DNA of 64,000 nucleotides from SZUA-36 sp963753105 (GTDB taxonomy: Bacteria > Pseudomonadota > Gammaproteobacteria > Xanthomonadales > SZUA-36), in contig CAVWBD010000002.1 in assembly GCA_963753105.1 (NCBI GenBank), positions 1 through 64,000 on the forward strand. The letters are read 5' to 3'. The position numbers and the translations under genes were made by a program. How positions within the stretch are numbered: position 1 is the stretch's first letter; every line of letters begins with the position of its first letter. Shown in pieces: positions 17,347 through 26,098 of this stretch. The notes beneath the pieces were generated by a model. The model was not told the DNA's origin and searched no databases. It saw only the letters and a program-made list of their open reading frames with translations.

Positions 17347-17694
17347 ATGGCATCTGATTTAGATTTTATCGAATTCGTAATTGACCAAATGGAAAATGCC
17401 GGTGCAATTACCTGCAGAGCAATGTTTGGCGGACACACCGTTTATTGCGAAGGTAAGGTGGTCGCGCTTATATGCAATAACCAGTTATTCGTTAAACCGA
17501 CCAAAGCAGGAAGGTCATTTATTGGCAACGTTATTGAGGCGCCGGCTTATCCAGGAGCTAAACCGTCTTTTCTCATTGAGGAACAGCTTGAAGACAAGGA
17601 TTGGATCAGCAGCTTAATAAGCTTCACGGAAAAAGAGCTGCCTGAACCCAGGCCAAAGAAAAAGTCGAAACGAAAGAGTGGCAAAAACAAATAA
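17347..17694 (+). CDS. TfoX N-terminal domain-containing protein
   Basis: 115 aa. Residues 1-95 match the TfoX_N fold (FIEFVIDQM, CRAMFGGHTVYCEGKVVALI, FVKPT, PSFLIEEQLED). A basic tail rich in Lys and Arg (RPKKKSKRKSGKNK) closes the protein. Small TfoX_N proteins are widespread; only full-length TfoX/Sxy with an additional C-terminal domain is known to regulate competence, so the role here is unknown. Base composition is visibly AT-richer than in flanking genes. AGGGGG stands before the ATG. It shares a terminator with the convergent alpha operon. Confidence 0.85.
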   Translation: MASDLDFIEFVIDQMENAGAITCRAMFGGHTVYCEGKVVALICNNQLFVKPTKAGRSFIGNVIEAPAYPGAKPSFLIEEQLEDKDWISSLISFTEKELPEPRPKKKSKRKSGKNK

Positions 17695-17708
17695 CAAAAC
17701 ACGGACGT

Positions 17709-17738
17709 AAAAAAAGCCCGGCATTACCGGGCTTTTTT
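17709..17738. terminator. Bidirectional intrinsic terminator between the TfoX gene and rplQ
   Basis: AAAAAAA-GCCCGG-CATTA-CCGGGC-TTTTTT is a compact GC hairpin with an A-tract before and a T-tract after. It can therefore stop transcription from both sides, ending the TfoX_N gene and the long ribosomal-protein block. Confidence 0.92.
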
Positions 17739-17755
17739 ATTAATAAACAGTTTTT

Positions 17756-18142
17756 TTAATCTTCAGCGGCCTGATCTTCCTCGCGTGGACGGTCAACCAG
17801 TTCAACATAAGCCATCGGGGCCTTGTCGCCGGAACGGTGTCCACATTTCAGAATCCGCAGGTAGCCACCCGGGCGTTCCACGTACCGTGGTCCGAGTTCT
17901 TCGAACAGCTTGCCGACCGCAGCCTTGTCACGCAGGCGGTCAAACGCCAGGCGGCGGTTGGCCACGCTGTCGCTCTTGGCCAGCGTGATGAGCGGCTCAG
18001 CCACACGGCGCAATTCCTTGGCCTTGGGCACGGTGGTGCGGATGATTTCGTGCTCGAACAGGGAAGTTGCCATGTTACGGAACATGGCCTTCCTGTGACT
18101 GCTGTTGCGATTCAGCTTACGCCCTGATTTTTGATGACGCAT
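17756..18142 (-). CDS. rplQ: 50S ribosomal protein L17
   Basis: 128 aa, beginning MRHQKSGRKLNRNSSHRKAM, the L17 signature. It carries the conserved FEHEIIRTT and YLRILKCGHRSGDKAPMAYV segments. A large-subunit protein near the peptide exit tunnel. Last gene of the alpha operon, 34 nt after rpoA and directly followed by the bidirectional terminator at 17709-17738. Confidence 0.98.
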   Translation of the reverse strand: MRHQKSGRKLNRNSSHRKAMFRNMATSLFEHEIIRTTVPKAKELRRVAEPLITLAKSDSVANRRLAFDRLRDKAAVGKLFEELGPRYVERPGGYLRILKCGHRSGDKAPMAYVELVDRPREEDQAAED

Positions 18143-18176
18143 ATCTCGTTCCTATATTCTTACAACGTGACAGGAC

Positions 18177-19163
18177 TTAACTGTCTGCCAGTGCGGCCGG
18201 TGGCCAATTTTCAAGTTTTGTCCCCAGGGACAGTTCGTGCTGCGCCAATACATCCTTGATTTCAGTCAGTGACTTCTTACCAAGGTTGGGGGTCTTCAGC
18301 AGTTCTACTTCGGTCCTCTGCACCAGGTCACCGATATACAAAATGCTTTCCGCCTTCAGGCAGTTGGCAGAACGTACGGTGAGTTCCAGGTCATCGATCG
18401 GGCGCAGCAGCACAGGGTCGATTTCCTGTGATTTCTCTTCTTCGACGATTTCGGTGCGGGCCTTGAAGTCCACGAATACCGCCAGCTGGTCAGCCAGGAT
18501 ATTCGCTGCCATCTTGACTGCAGCCTCGCAATCCATGGTGCCATTGGTCTCGACATCGAGGATCAGCTTGTCCAGGTCGGTACGCTGCTCGACACGGGCC
18601 GTTTCCACGGCGTACGAAACACGGCGCACGGGGCAGAATGATGCATCCAGCAACAGACGGCCAATCGGACGCGTCTCTTCATCGTTGACCAGCAACTGGT
18701 TGGCTGCCTGGTAACCGACGCCACGCTGCACTTTCAGCTGCATGTTGATGCTGCCGTTTTTGGACAGGGTGCAGATCAGGTGATCCGGGTTGACGATCTC
18801 GACAGTGTGGTCAACCTGGATGTCGCCAGCAGTAATCGGGCCTTCACCTTCTTTGCTCAGCGTCAATACAGCCTCTTCACGCTCGAACATACGCAAAGCA
18901 ACACCCTTGAGGTTCAGCAGAACTTCAATGATGTCTTCCTGCAGACCTTCGACCGCAGTGTACTCGTGCAACACGCCGTCGATTTCGACCTCGACGATCG
19001 CAAAGCCGGGAATCGAGGACAACAATACGCGACGCAATGCGTTGCCCAATGTGTGTCCGAAGCCCCGCTCCAGTGGTTCAAGTGCAATGCGCGCACGGTT
19101 CGGGTTGATCTCATCAACGCCAACCGCTCTCGGCCTTAACATGCTTTCAATCACATCCATCAT
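18177..19163 (-). CDS. rpoA: DNA-directed RNA polymerase subunit alpha
   Basis: 328 aa, against 329 in E. coli. The N-terminal dimerisation domain has LEPLERGFGHTLGNALRR. After a linker, the C-terminal domain carries RSANCLKAESILYIGDLVQR and LGKKSLTEIKD, the helix-hairpin-helix that contacts UP elements and activators. The start is the ATG giving MMDVIESMLRP, with GAGGTG upstream; an in-frame TTG six codons earlier is less likely. Part of rpsM-rpsK-rpsD-rpoA-rplQ. Confidence 0.98.
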   Translation of the reverse strand: MMDVIESMLRPRAVGVDEINPNRARIALEPLERGFGHTLGNALRRVLLSSIPGFAIVEVEIDGVLHEYTAVEGLQEDIIEVLLNLKGVALRMFEREEAVLTLSKEGEGPITAGDIQVDHTVEIVNPDHLICTLSKNGSINMQLKVQRGVGYQAANQLLVNDEETRPIGRLLLDASFCPVRRVSYAVETARVEQRTDLDKLILDVETNGTMDCEAAVKMAANILADQLAVFVDFKARTEIVEEEKSQEIDPVLLRPIDDLELTVRSANCLKAESILYIGDLVQRTEVELLKTPNLGKKSLTEIKDVLAQHELSLGTKLENWPPAALADS

Positions 19164-19232
19164 GGGATGCACCTCACTCAATAATCAATCAGATGAAACA
19201 ATTCTGCCAAACATCGGGCAAAAACCAGTTTG

Positions 19233-19859
19233 TTACTTGGAATAAAGCTCGACGATCAGGTTCTCGTTGATGTCTGCCGGTAAATCACCACGATCCGGAT
19301 AGTCCTTGTACAGACCTTCCATCTTCTCGTTGCTGACTTCCATCCATACCGCGGCCAGATCCATTTCCTGGCTCAGCGTAATCGCTTCCTTGACCCGCAG
19401 GTGGTTCTTGGCCTTTTCAGCGACACTGACGACATCGCCAGGTTGTGCCTGGTATGACGGGATGTTGACAGCCTTGTCGTTCACCCTGATCAGTTTATGA
19501 GAAACCATCTGGCGCGCCTGGGCACGCGTTACTGCAAAGCCCATGCGATAGACGATATTATCAAGCCGGCTTTCCAGCAAACGCAGCAGGTTTTCACCCG
19601 TGGCGCCCTTCTGGCTGGCAGCCTTCTTGTAGTAATTACGGAACTGCTTTTCAAGCACGCCATAAATACGGCGGACTTTCTGTTTTTCACGCAACTGCAA
19701 AGCGTAATCTGACAGACGCTGACGGCGCGACGCACCGTGCTGACCGGGCACCTGGCCCAGCTTGCACTTGGATTCCAATCCACGCGCAGGGCTCTTCAGT
19801 CCCAGATCCACACCTTCACGGCGCGAGAGTTTGCAGGTAGGTCCTGTATATCTTGCCAT
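19233..19859 (-). CDS. rpsD: 30S ribosomal protein S4
   Basis: 208 aa, starting MARYTGPTCKLSRREG. It contains the S4 RNA-binding domain (LESRLDNIVYRMGFAVTRAQ, ARQMVSHKLIRVN). S4 nucleates 30S assembly on the 5' domain of 16S rRNA, and in enterobacteria it represses its own operon by binding the rpsM leader. The upstream extension of the reading frame is not family-like, so the ATG 11 nt after rpsK is used. Confidence 0.98.
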   Translation of the reverse strand: MARYTGPTCKLSRREGVDLGLKSPARGLESKCKLGQVPGQHGASRRQRLSDYALQLREKQKVRRIYGVLEKQFRNYYKKAASQKGATGENLLRLLESRLDNIVYRMGFAVTRAQARQMVSHKLIRVNDKAVNIPSYQAQPGDVVSVAEKAKNHLRVKEAITLSQEMDLAAVWMEVSNEKMEGLYKDYPDRGDLPADINENLIVELYSK

Positions 19860-19870
19860 TTCTAAAACTC

Positions 19871-20260
19871 CTAAACGCGACGTTTCTTGGGTGGACGACA
19901 CCCGTTATGCGGGATCGGCGTCACGTCGATGATGTTGGTAATCTTGTAACCCAGCGCGTTAAGTGCACGGACAGAAGATTCACGACCTGGTCCCGGACCC
20001 TTGACACGGACTTCGAGGTTTTTCAAACCAAAGTCCAGTGCGGTCCGGCCGGCAGCTTCTGCGGCAACCTGGGCAGCAAATGGCGTGCTCTTGCGTGAAC
20101 CACGGAAGCCGGCACCGCCGGAAGTGGCCCATGAAAGAACATTACCCTGCCTGTCGCTGAGCGTAATGATCGTATTGTTAAAAGAAGCGTGTACGTGGGC
20201 GATCCCATCGACCACGACCTTTTTGACCTTCTTCTTTGTCTTCGCTTTTTGCTTCGCCAT
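19871..20260 (-). CDS. rpsK: 30S ribosomal protein S11
   Basis: 129 aa, with the conserved GIAHVHASFNNTIITLSDRQ and ending in NGCRPPKKRRV. A platform protein of the 30S subunit near the E-site mRNA path. It follows rpsM by 15 nt in the alpha operon. Confidence 0.98.
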   Translation of the reverse strand: MAKQKAKTKKKVKKVVVDGIAHVHASFNNTIITLSDRQGNVLSWATSGGAGFRGSRKSTPFAAQVAAEAAGRTALDFGLKNLEVRVKGPGPGRESSVRALNALGYKITNIIDVTPIPHNGCRPPKKRRV

Positions 20261-20275
20261 GTTAATTTACCTGTC

Positions 20276-20632
20276 TTAGCGCTTGATCGGACGACGCGGA
20301 CCCTTACGGGTACGGGCATTCGTCTTGGTACGTTGGCCACGCACCGGCAAACCACGGCGATGGCGAAGGCCTCGGTAACAACCGAGATCCATAAGACGCT
20401 TGAGATTCATTGCAACCTCACGGCGCAAATCACCTTCGACGGAAAGTTTTGCAACTTCGCCGCGAATAGCCTCGACTTCATGTTCGGTCAGGTCCCTGAT
20501 TTTTGTGCTCGGTGTTACTTTCGCCGCCTCACAAATTTCCAAGGCCCGTGTCCGTCCGACCCCATAAATGGTGGTCAAAGCAACCCAAGCGTGCTTCTGG
20601 TCTGGTATGTTGACTCCCGCGATGCGAGCCAT
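20276..20632 (-). CDS. rpsM: 30S ribosomal protein S13
   Basis: 118 aa, starting MARIAGVNIPDQKHAWVALT and ending in the basic tail KTNARTRKGPRRPIKR that reaches the P site. A head protein of the 30S subunit, forming bridges to the 50S subunit. First gene of the alpha operon; a promoter-like sequence lies 48-76 nt upstream. Confidence 0.98.
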   Translation of the reverse strand: MARIAGVNIPDQKHAWVALTTIYGVGRTRALEICEAAKVTPSTKIRDLTEHEVEAIRGEVAKLSVEGDLRREVAMNLKRLMDLGCYRGLRHRRGLPVRGQRTKTNARTRKGPRRPIKR

Positions 20633-20679
20633 ACTACGTACTCCTGCTACTGTTGGTACTGTTAAACGTAAAACAGTAC

Positions 20680-20708
20680 ATTATATCGAATCGAATAATC
20701 CGGTAAAA
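20680..20708 (-). promoter_or_regulatory. Predicted alpha-operon promoter between rpmJ and rpsM
   Basis: Minus-strand TTTTAC, 17-base spacer, perfect TATAAT. The predicted start of transcription falls in a 24-bp inverted repeat, GTACTGTT...AACAGTAC, at 20656-20679. The transcript would carry a leader of about 40 nt before rpsM, the place where S4 binds in E. coli. Confidence 0.55.
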
Positions 20709-20734
20709 GCTGCAATTCACCTGAAGCAAACTGA

Positions 20735-20848
20735 TCAGCCTTGTCTTTGCTTATGCTTCTTGTCCGTACAGATGACAAAAACGATGCCCCTGCGTCGAAC
20801 AATTTTGCAATTCCGGCAAATCTTTTTAACTGAAGCTTGCACCTTCAT
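20735..20848 (-). CDS. rpmJ: 50S ribosomal protein L36
   Basis: 37 codons: MKVQASVKKICRNCKIVRRR and then GIVFVICTDKKHKQRQG. The zinc ribbon (CxxC, C, H) is complete, so this is the zinc-binding C+ form. AAGGAGAG precedes the ATG. It sits between secY and rpsM as in other gammaproteobacteria and closes the spc operon. Confidence 0.97.
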   Translation of the reverse strand: MKVQASVKKICRNCKIVRRRGIVFVICTDKKHKQRQG

Positions 20849-20952
20849 TGCAGCTCTCCTTCATCACTAAGGTGGTTACACTGATCCGGCAATCCGGCCC
20901 GGCATAAACCCCCGACAAATGCATGGCCGCAGCCATGCTCTTAAAAACCAAC

Positions 20953-22296
20953 CTAGCGGCGCACCACACCCGAACGCCCGTAGGACTTCAGGTTCGCCTT
21001 TTTCATCAGGTTGTCGTACTTGTGCGATATCAAATGCGCCTGCACCTGGGCAATAAAGTCCATGATGACAACCACAACAATCAGCACCGAGGTGCCACCA
21101 AAATAGAACGGTACCGCCCAGATAACCCTGAGGATGTCCGGCAACAGACAAACTGCTACCAGGTATAACGAACCGACCATGGTTAACCTGGTCAGCACAC
21201 TATCAATGTAATCGGCCGTGTGACGACCCGGGCGGATGCCGGGGATAAACGCACCGGACCGCTTCAGGTTGTCGGCTGTTTCCTTGGAGTTGAATACCAA
21301 CGCCGTGTAGAAGAAACAGAAAAATACGATCAGGCCTGAATACAAGAGCGTATAAGGCAAATTACCCGGTGTCAGCGCAGCCGCGACATCCGTCAACCAG
21401 CCAAGGTTGTCCGAACTGGAAAACCAGGTTGCCAGCGTGGACGGGAAAATCACCAGGGATGATGCGAAGATCGCCGGGATAACACCCGACATGTTCAGTT
21501 TCAACGGCAAATGCGTTGCCTGGTTCTGGTAAGCGACCCGGCCCTGACGCTGGGCATAGTTAACGGTGATGCGGCGCTGGCCGCGTTCAACCTTGACGAT
21601 AAAGTAAACCACACCGAGGACCAGCAACAGGATGAACAGCATTGCGGGTATGCTCAGCTGACCGGTGTTGACCAGTTCCAGGGTGCCCGCAACGGCGCGT
21701 GGCAGACCGGCGACGATACCGGCAAAGATGATCAGCGAAATACCGTTACCGACACCACGCTCGGTGATCTGCTCACCCAGCCACATCAGGAACAAGGTGC
21801 CAGCCGTCAGTGTTACCACCGCGGTAAAGACAAAACCGTAACCCGGCATGAACACGATGGAGGTCTGGCCCTGTAAGGCCAATGCCACACTGCCGGCCTG
21901 GAAAGCCGCCAGTACTACCGTGAATATACGCGTGTACTGGGTGATCTTCTGCCGCCCGCTGGAGCCTTCTTTTTTCAGTTGTTGCAACTTTGGAATCGTC
22001 GTACTCATCAACTGCATGATGATCGATGCAGAAATGTACGGCATGACACCCAGTGCAAACAGCGAGAATCGCTCCAGCGCGCCACCGGTAAACAGGTTGA
22101 ACACATCGATGATGGTTCCCTGCTGGGAGTTCATGAACTGCAGCAAGGCCTGCGGATTGACACCGGGAACCGGTATGAATGTACCGATGCGATAAATGAT
22201 CAACGCTACCAAAACGAACAGCAAACGCTGACGCAGTTCGGTTAAACGCCCGAGTCCACCCAGTGTATCTGCTAATTGTGAAGGCGTTTTTGCCAT
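20953..22296 (-). CDS. secY: Preprotein translocase subunit SecY
   Basis: 447 aa with ten membrane helices. It begins with GGLGRLTELRQRLLFVL and contains YRIGTFIPVPGVNP and the C-terminal loop RPGRHTADYIDSVLTRL. The central channel of the SecYEG protein-export complex. Its ATG overlaps the rplO stop by one base (TAATG), so translation is coupled. SecE is encoded in the same block at 47645-48028. Confidence 0.98.
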   Translation of the reverse strand: MAKTPSQLADTLGGLGRLTELRQRLLFVLVALIIYRIGTFIPVPGVNPQALLQFMNSQQGTIIDVFNLFTGGALERFSLFALGVMPYISASIIMQLMSTTIPKLQQLKKEGSSGRQKITQYTRIFTVVLAAFQAGSVALALQGQTSIVFMPGYGFVFTAVVTLTAGTLFLMWLGEQITERGVGNGISLIIFAGIVAGLPRAVAGTLELVNTGQLSIPAMLFILLLVLGVVYFIVKVERGQRRITVNYAQRQGRVAYQNQATHLPLKLNMSGVIPAIFASSLVIFPSTLATWFSSSDNLGWLTDVAAALTPGNLPYTLLYSGLIVFFCFFYTALVFNSKETADNLKRSGAFIPGIRPGRHTADYIDSVLTRLTMVGSLYLVAVCLLPDILRVIWAVPFYFGGTSVLIVVVVIMDFIAQVQAHLISHKYDNLMKKANLKSYGRSGVVRR

Positions 22297-22727
22297 TATT
22301 CGACCTTTCCACCCGCAGCGATAATCGCGGCTTGTGCACCCTTGGTTACAACCAGGCCCTTCAGCGTTACTGCACGGCCGATTTCACCGGTGTTGATGAC
22401 TTTCACCTTGCGCGCATCGTGCTTGACGATACCCGCCTTTTTCAGTGTTTCCATGTCGATCACGTCAGCATCCATGGCCGCAATGTGGTACAGGCGAACC
22501 TCTGCGTTGTAACGTGCAGTTGTCGAGGCAAAACCACGCTTCGGCAGGCGGCGCTGCAGGGGCATCTGGCCACCCTCAAAACCGACCTTGTGGTAACCAC
22601 CGGAACGGGATTTCTGGCCTTTGTGTCCACGGCCGGCAGTCTTGCCGTCAGTGGAGCCGATGCCACGGCCCACGCGCTTACGGTTTTTCTTGCTGCCCTC
22701 AGCCGGGCTGATCGTGTTCAGTTTCAT
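22296..22727 (-). CDS. rplO: 50S ribosomal protein L15
   Basis: 143 aa, beginning MKLNTISPAEGSKKNRKRVG with the glycine-rich RGIGSTDGKTAGRGHKGQKS stretch of L15. A large-subunit assembly protein. Between rpmD and secY, as in all spc operons of this type. Confidence 0.98.
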   Translation of the reverse strand: MKLNTISPAEGSKKNRKRVGRGIGSTDGKTAGRGHKGQKSRSGGYHKVGFEGGQMPLQRRLPKRGFASTTARYNAEVRLYHIAAMDADVIDMETLKKAGIVKHDARKVKVINTGEIGRAVTLKGLVVTKGAQAAIIAAGGKVE

Positions 22728-22765
22728 GTCTGTACTTTCCTTTCAAACAGGCTCGCAGAAGCGGT

Positions 22766-22954
22766 TTATGCCTCTTCCACTCGTACCATGTAATAAATCT
22801 TGTTAACCATGCCGCGGATTGAAGGCGTATCCTCCAGGGTTACGGTCTGGTGCATGCGCTTCAGGCCGAGGCCACGTACGCATTCCCTGTGTTTTGGCTG
22901 GGCTCCGATCGGAGAACGGACCAGCGTCACGTTTATCTGTTGTTTCTTAGCCAT
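22766..22954 (-). CDS. rpmD: 50S ribosomal protein L30
   Basis: 62 aa, MAKKQQINVTLVRSPIGAQP followed by KHRECVRGLGLKRMHQTV, the L30 fold. It starts eight bases after the rpsE stop. Confidence 0.97.
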   Translation of the reverse strand: MAKKQQINVTLVRSPIGAQPKHRECVRGLGLKRMHQTVTLEDTPSIRGMVNKIYYMVRVEEA

Positions 22955-22962
22955 TGTTTTGC

Positions 22963-23475
22963 TCAGCTGTGGTTCGCCATGATCTCGTCAACGCTCTTGC
23001 CGCGTTTTGCAGCGATCGATTCCGGGTTGTGCATGGCCTGCAGACCCTTGATCGTTGCCCGGACCAGGTTAATTGGTGTGTTGGAGCCGACACTCTTTGC
23101 CAGTACGTTGCTAACACCAACCGTTTCCAGCACCGCGCGCATGGCGCCACCGGCGATGACGCCAGTACCTTCCGATGCGGGCTGCATATAGATCCTGGAA
23201 CCACTGTGGCTGGCCTTTACCGGGTGCCACAATGTGCCATCCTTGAGCGATACCGTGATCATTTCACGACGTGCTTTTTCCATGGATTTCTGGATCGCGA
23301 TCGGGACTTCCTTGGCTTTTCCATAACCAAATCCGACCTTGCCATTTCCATCACCAACGACACTCAGCGCTGTAAAGCCGAACACACGTCCGCCCTTGAC
23401 AACCTTGGCAACACGATTGACGGCTACTAGTTTTTCCAGCATCCCGTCAGTGTTTTCTCTGTCCATTCTCGACAT
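22963..23475 (-). CDS. rpsE: 30S ribosomal protein S5
   Basis: 170 aa. Contains the double-stranded-RNA-binding segment (LVAVNRVAKVVKGGRVFGFT) and the conserved GYGKAKEVPIAIQKSMEKAR. S5 lies at the mRNA entry channel and affects decoding accuracy; spectinomycin resistance maps to the early loop, which looks wild type here. Confidence 0.98.
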   Translation of the reverse strand: MSRMDRENTDGMLEKLVAVNRVAKVVKGGRVFGFTALSVVGDGNGKVGFGYGKAKEVPIAIQKSMEKARREMITVSLKDGTLWHPVKASHSGSRIYMQPASEGTGVIAGGAMRAVLETVGVSNVLAKSVGSNTPINLVRATIKGLQAMHNPESIAAKRGKSVDEIMANHS

Positions 23476-23511
23476 TTTTATACCTGTTTCCTGATTCTTC
23501 AGTAGGGCAAC

Positions 23512-23865
23512 TTAAAATTTAAGCCCGCTTTCACGCGCAGCGTCGGCCAATTCTGCAATCCGGCCGTGATATTGGTAACCGGAACGGTCAAATGCCACGT
23601 CCGATATGCCTGCAGCTACCGCACGCTCGGCCACTGCCTTACCCACGGCTTTTGCAGCATCCTTGTTACTGGTGCTTTTCAAGCCTTCGCGCACTTCTTT
23701 TTGCACGGTGGAGGCTGCGGCAATCACGTTGCCGCCTTCTGCCGCGATGACCTGCGCATAGATATGACGCCCGCTGCGATACACCGTAAGGCGTGGTACA
23801 CCCATGCGACGTATGTGCGAACGGGTCTTCTTGGCCCTGCGCAGTCGTGCTATTTTCTTTTCCAT
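23512..23865 (-). CDS. rplR: 50S ribosomal protein L18
   Basis: 117 aa. MEKKIARLRRAKKTRSHIRR is followed by the 5S-rRNA-binding core RLTVYRSGRHIYAQVI, and the protein ends ARESGLKF. It binds 5S rRNA together with L5 and L25, all encoded in this window. Confidence 0.98.
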   Translation of the reverse strand: MEKKIARLRRAKKTRSHIRRMGVPRLTVYRSGRHIYAQVIAAEGGNVIAAASTVQKEVREGLKSTSNKDAAKAVGKAVAERAVAAGISDVAFDRSGYQYHGRIAELADAARESGLKF

Positions 23866-23896
23866 TACTCGTTCCTCTTAAGCAAGCCGGCCGGAC

Positions 23897-24430
23897 TTAG
23901 GCCTTCTTGGCTTCCTTCCTGACTACACGCTCATCTGAATAACGCACGCCTTTACCCTTGTAAGGCTCGGGCGGACGGTACGCACGTATTTCTGCGGCAA
24001 CCTGGCCGACCTGCTGCTTGTCACACCCGCTGACCACGATCTCGGTCTGCGAGGGCGTTGCCAGCGTGATGCCTTCAGGTGGGGCGAACTCAACCGGGTG
24101 AGAGAAGCCCAATGCAAGGTTCAACTTGCTGCCCTGGAGTTGCGCACGGAAACCCACGCCAACCAGTTGCAACTTCTTCTCGAAGCCCTCTGAGACACCT
24201 ACGACCATATTGTTGACCAGCGCCCTGAAGGTACCGGCCATCGCAAGGGCCTTGTCATCTTCCGGCGTTACGAGGTATTCACCATCGTTATCGGTTTCCG
24301 CCAGGCTGACGCTCTTGTGCAAAACCAGGTCAAGGTTGCCCTTGGGCCCCTTGACGTTCAACTGCGAACCGCTGACTTTGATATCAACGCCCGCGGGCAG
24401 TTTTATTGGATTATTGGCTACGCGTGACAT
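23897..24430 (-). CDS. rplF: 50S ribosomal protein L6
   Basis: 177 aa with both L6 repeats: VKGPKGNLDLVLHKSV, GVGFRAQLQGSKLNLALGFS, and the C-terminal signature PPEPYKGKGVRYSDE. Located near the sarcin-ricin loop. Confidence 0.98.
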   Translation of the reverse strand: MSRVANNPIKLPAGVDIKVSGSQLNVKGPKGNLDLVLHKSVSLAETDNDGEYLVTPEDDKALAMAGTFRALVNNMVVGVSEGFEKKLQLVGVGFRAQLQGSKLNLALGFSHPVEFAPPEGITLATPSQTEIVVSGCDKQQVGQVAAEIRAYRPPEPYKGKGVRYSDERVVRKEAKKA

Positions 24431-24440
24431 ACCGGACTCC

Positions 24441-24836
24441 TTAAACCACGTAACAGACGACTTCGCCGCCGTAACCGGCAGCGCGCGCTGCCGCGTCGGT
24501 CATGTAACCGTTGGAAGTACTGATGATGGCAATGCCCAGACCGTCCATGACGCGCGGCAACTCATCCTTGCCGCGATAGATACGCAGGCTTGGACGGCTG
24601 GCGCGTTTCAGGCTGTCAATGACACCACGGCCTTCAAAGTACTTCAGCGTAACTTCAAGTTCTGGCTTGCCGTCGTTCTCATTCACGCGAAAGTCATTGA
24701 TGTAACCTTCGTCTTTCAATACCGCGGCAATGCCTACTTTGACCTTCGAATTTGGCATGCTCACTGTCACCTTGTTGGTTGACTGTGCATTCCTGATGCG
24801 TGTCAGCATGTCGGCAATCGGATCACTCATACTCAT
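24441..24836 (-). CDS. rpsH: 30S ribosomal protein S8
   Basis: 131 aa. Starts MSMSDPIADMLTRIRNAQ and ends with the S8 signature GIAIISTSNGYMTDAAARAA followed by GYGGEVVCYVV. It binds the central domain of 16S rRNA. In E. coli, S8 also represses the spc operon by binding the rplX-rplE junction of the mRNA. Two ATGs two codons apart are possible; the first is used because AAGGT lies nine bases upstream. Confidence 0.98.
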   Translation of the reverse strand: MSMSDPIADMLTRIRNAQSTNKVTVSMPNSKVKVGIAAVLKDEGYINDFRVNENDGKPELEVTLKYFEGRGVIDSLKRASRPSLRIYRGKDELPRVMDGLGIAIISTSNGYMTDAAARAAGYGGEVVCYVV

Positions 24837-24889
24837 GATTAAATACCTTGTTTCTCAATAGCGCCGGGTCGGAAACCAGCTCGTTATTC

Positions 24890-25195
24890 TTACCAGCTGG
24901 CCTTTCTCAGCCCTGGCACATCACCACGCATGGTTGCTTCACGCAGCTTGTTACGGGACAGGCCGAACTTGCGGTAAAAACCACGTGGACGCCCGGTAAC
25001 TACACAACGGTTCCGCTGCCTGACCGGGCTGGAATCCCGTGGCAATTTCTGCAACGAAAACATTGCCTGCTGTTTCTCTTCAAACCCGACTTCCGGGTCC
25101 GCAATGATCGCCTTGAGTTCGGCACGCTTGTTGGCATACTTGGCAACCAGCTTGGTGCGCCGCTTCTCGCGATTGATCATGGATACTTTTGCCAT
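24890..25195 (-). CDS. rpsN: 30S ribosomal protein S14 (zinc-free form)
   Basis: 101 aa, the long proteobacterial form. MAKVSMINREKRRTKLVAKY is followed by RNRCVVTGRPRGFYRKFGLS. The CxxC pairs of the short zinc form are absent, so it is the C- type. Confidence 0.98.
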   Translation of the reverse strand: MAKVSMINREKRRTKLVAKYANKRAELKAIIADPEVGFEEKQQAMFSLQKLPRDSSPVRQRNRCVVTGRPRGFYRKFGLSRNKLREATMRGDVPGLRKASW

Positions 25196-25211
25196 CTGCT
25201 CAGATCCTTGC

Positions 25212-25754
25212 TTATCTGTTCTTGAAGGGGAAGTCGAACGCCTTTAACAGCGCCAGACCTTCCTTGTCATTTCTCGCGGTCGTGGTAATGGTGATATCCA
25301 TACCGCGAATCGCGTCAATCTTGTCAAAATCGATCTCGGGAAACATGATCTGCTCGGTAACACCGAAGCTGTAGTTGCCGCGACCGTCAAATGACTTGGG
25401 GTTCAGCCCGCGAAAGTCCCGGATACGCGGAATCGAGACATTCACCAACCGGTCCAGGAATTCATACATGCGCTCGCGCCGCAGCGTCACCTTGCAACCG
25501 ACCGGCCAACCGTCACGGATCTTGAAGGTGGCCACGGATTTGCGGGCGTTGATGACAATCGGCTTCTGACCGGAAATCACTTCCATGTCACCGGTTGCGG
25601 CAGCCATGACCTTCTTGTCGGTCACCGCCTCGCCTACGCCCATATTCAGCGTAACCTTGGTGATTTTCGGCACTTCCATAATGTTCTTCAGCTCGAGTGC
25701 TTCCATCAGCTGGGGAACGAGTTTTTCTTTGTAATGTGTTTGTAATCTGGCCAT
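25212..25754 (-). CDS. rplE: 50S ribosomal protein L5
   Basis: 180 aa. Contains KVTLNMGVGEA, PIVINARKSVATFKIRDGWP, VTLRRERMYEFLDRLV and RGMDITITTTARNDKEG, the usual L5 blocks. It binds 5S rRNA and contacts P-site tRNA. Confidence 0.98.
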   Translation of the reverse strand: MARLQTHYKEKLVPQLMEALELKNIMEVPKITKVTLNMGVGEAVTDKKVMAAATGDMEVISGQKPIVINARKSVATFKIRDGWPVGCKVTLRRERMYEFLDRLVNVSIPRIRDFRGLNPKSFDGRGNYSFGVTEQIMFPEIDFDKIDAIRGMDITITTTARNDKEGLALLKAFDFPFKNR

Positions 25755-25764
25755 CTTAAGATCT

Positions 25765-26082
25765 CTAGATATCTACGGCTTCACCGTTTGACCGGAAAAT
25801 GCGCACCTTGCTGCCATCTTCCAGGGATTTGAAACCGACGCGGTCTGCTTTACCGGTAGCCGGGTTGTACAAAGCCACGTTGGAAACATGAATCGGGCCT
25901 TCCTTCTCTACGATACCGCCCGGCTTGTTACGGCCCGGATCAGGTTTCGTGTGGCGCTTGACCATATTTACGTTTTCCACCAGCAAGCGCTTTTCATCGA
26001 GAATCTGGAGTACGTGACCCCGCATCCCCTTGCTGCGACCTGTTATGACGATGACCTCATCGCCTTTATGTATGCGTTTCAT
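25765..26082 (-). CDS. rplX: 50S ribosomal protein L24
   Basis: 105 aa. The KOW motif lies at the N-terminus (KGDEVIVITGRSKGMRGHV), followed by VNMVKRHTKP. It nucleates 50S assembly. Confidence 0.98.
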   Translation of the reverse strand: MKRIHKGDEVIVITGRSKGMRGHVLQILDEKRLLVENVNMVKRHTKPDPGRNKPGGIVEKEGPIHVSNVALYNPATGKADRVGFKSLEDGSKVRIFRSNGEAVDI

Positions 26083-26098
26083 CTGTTACTCCTCCCGC

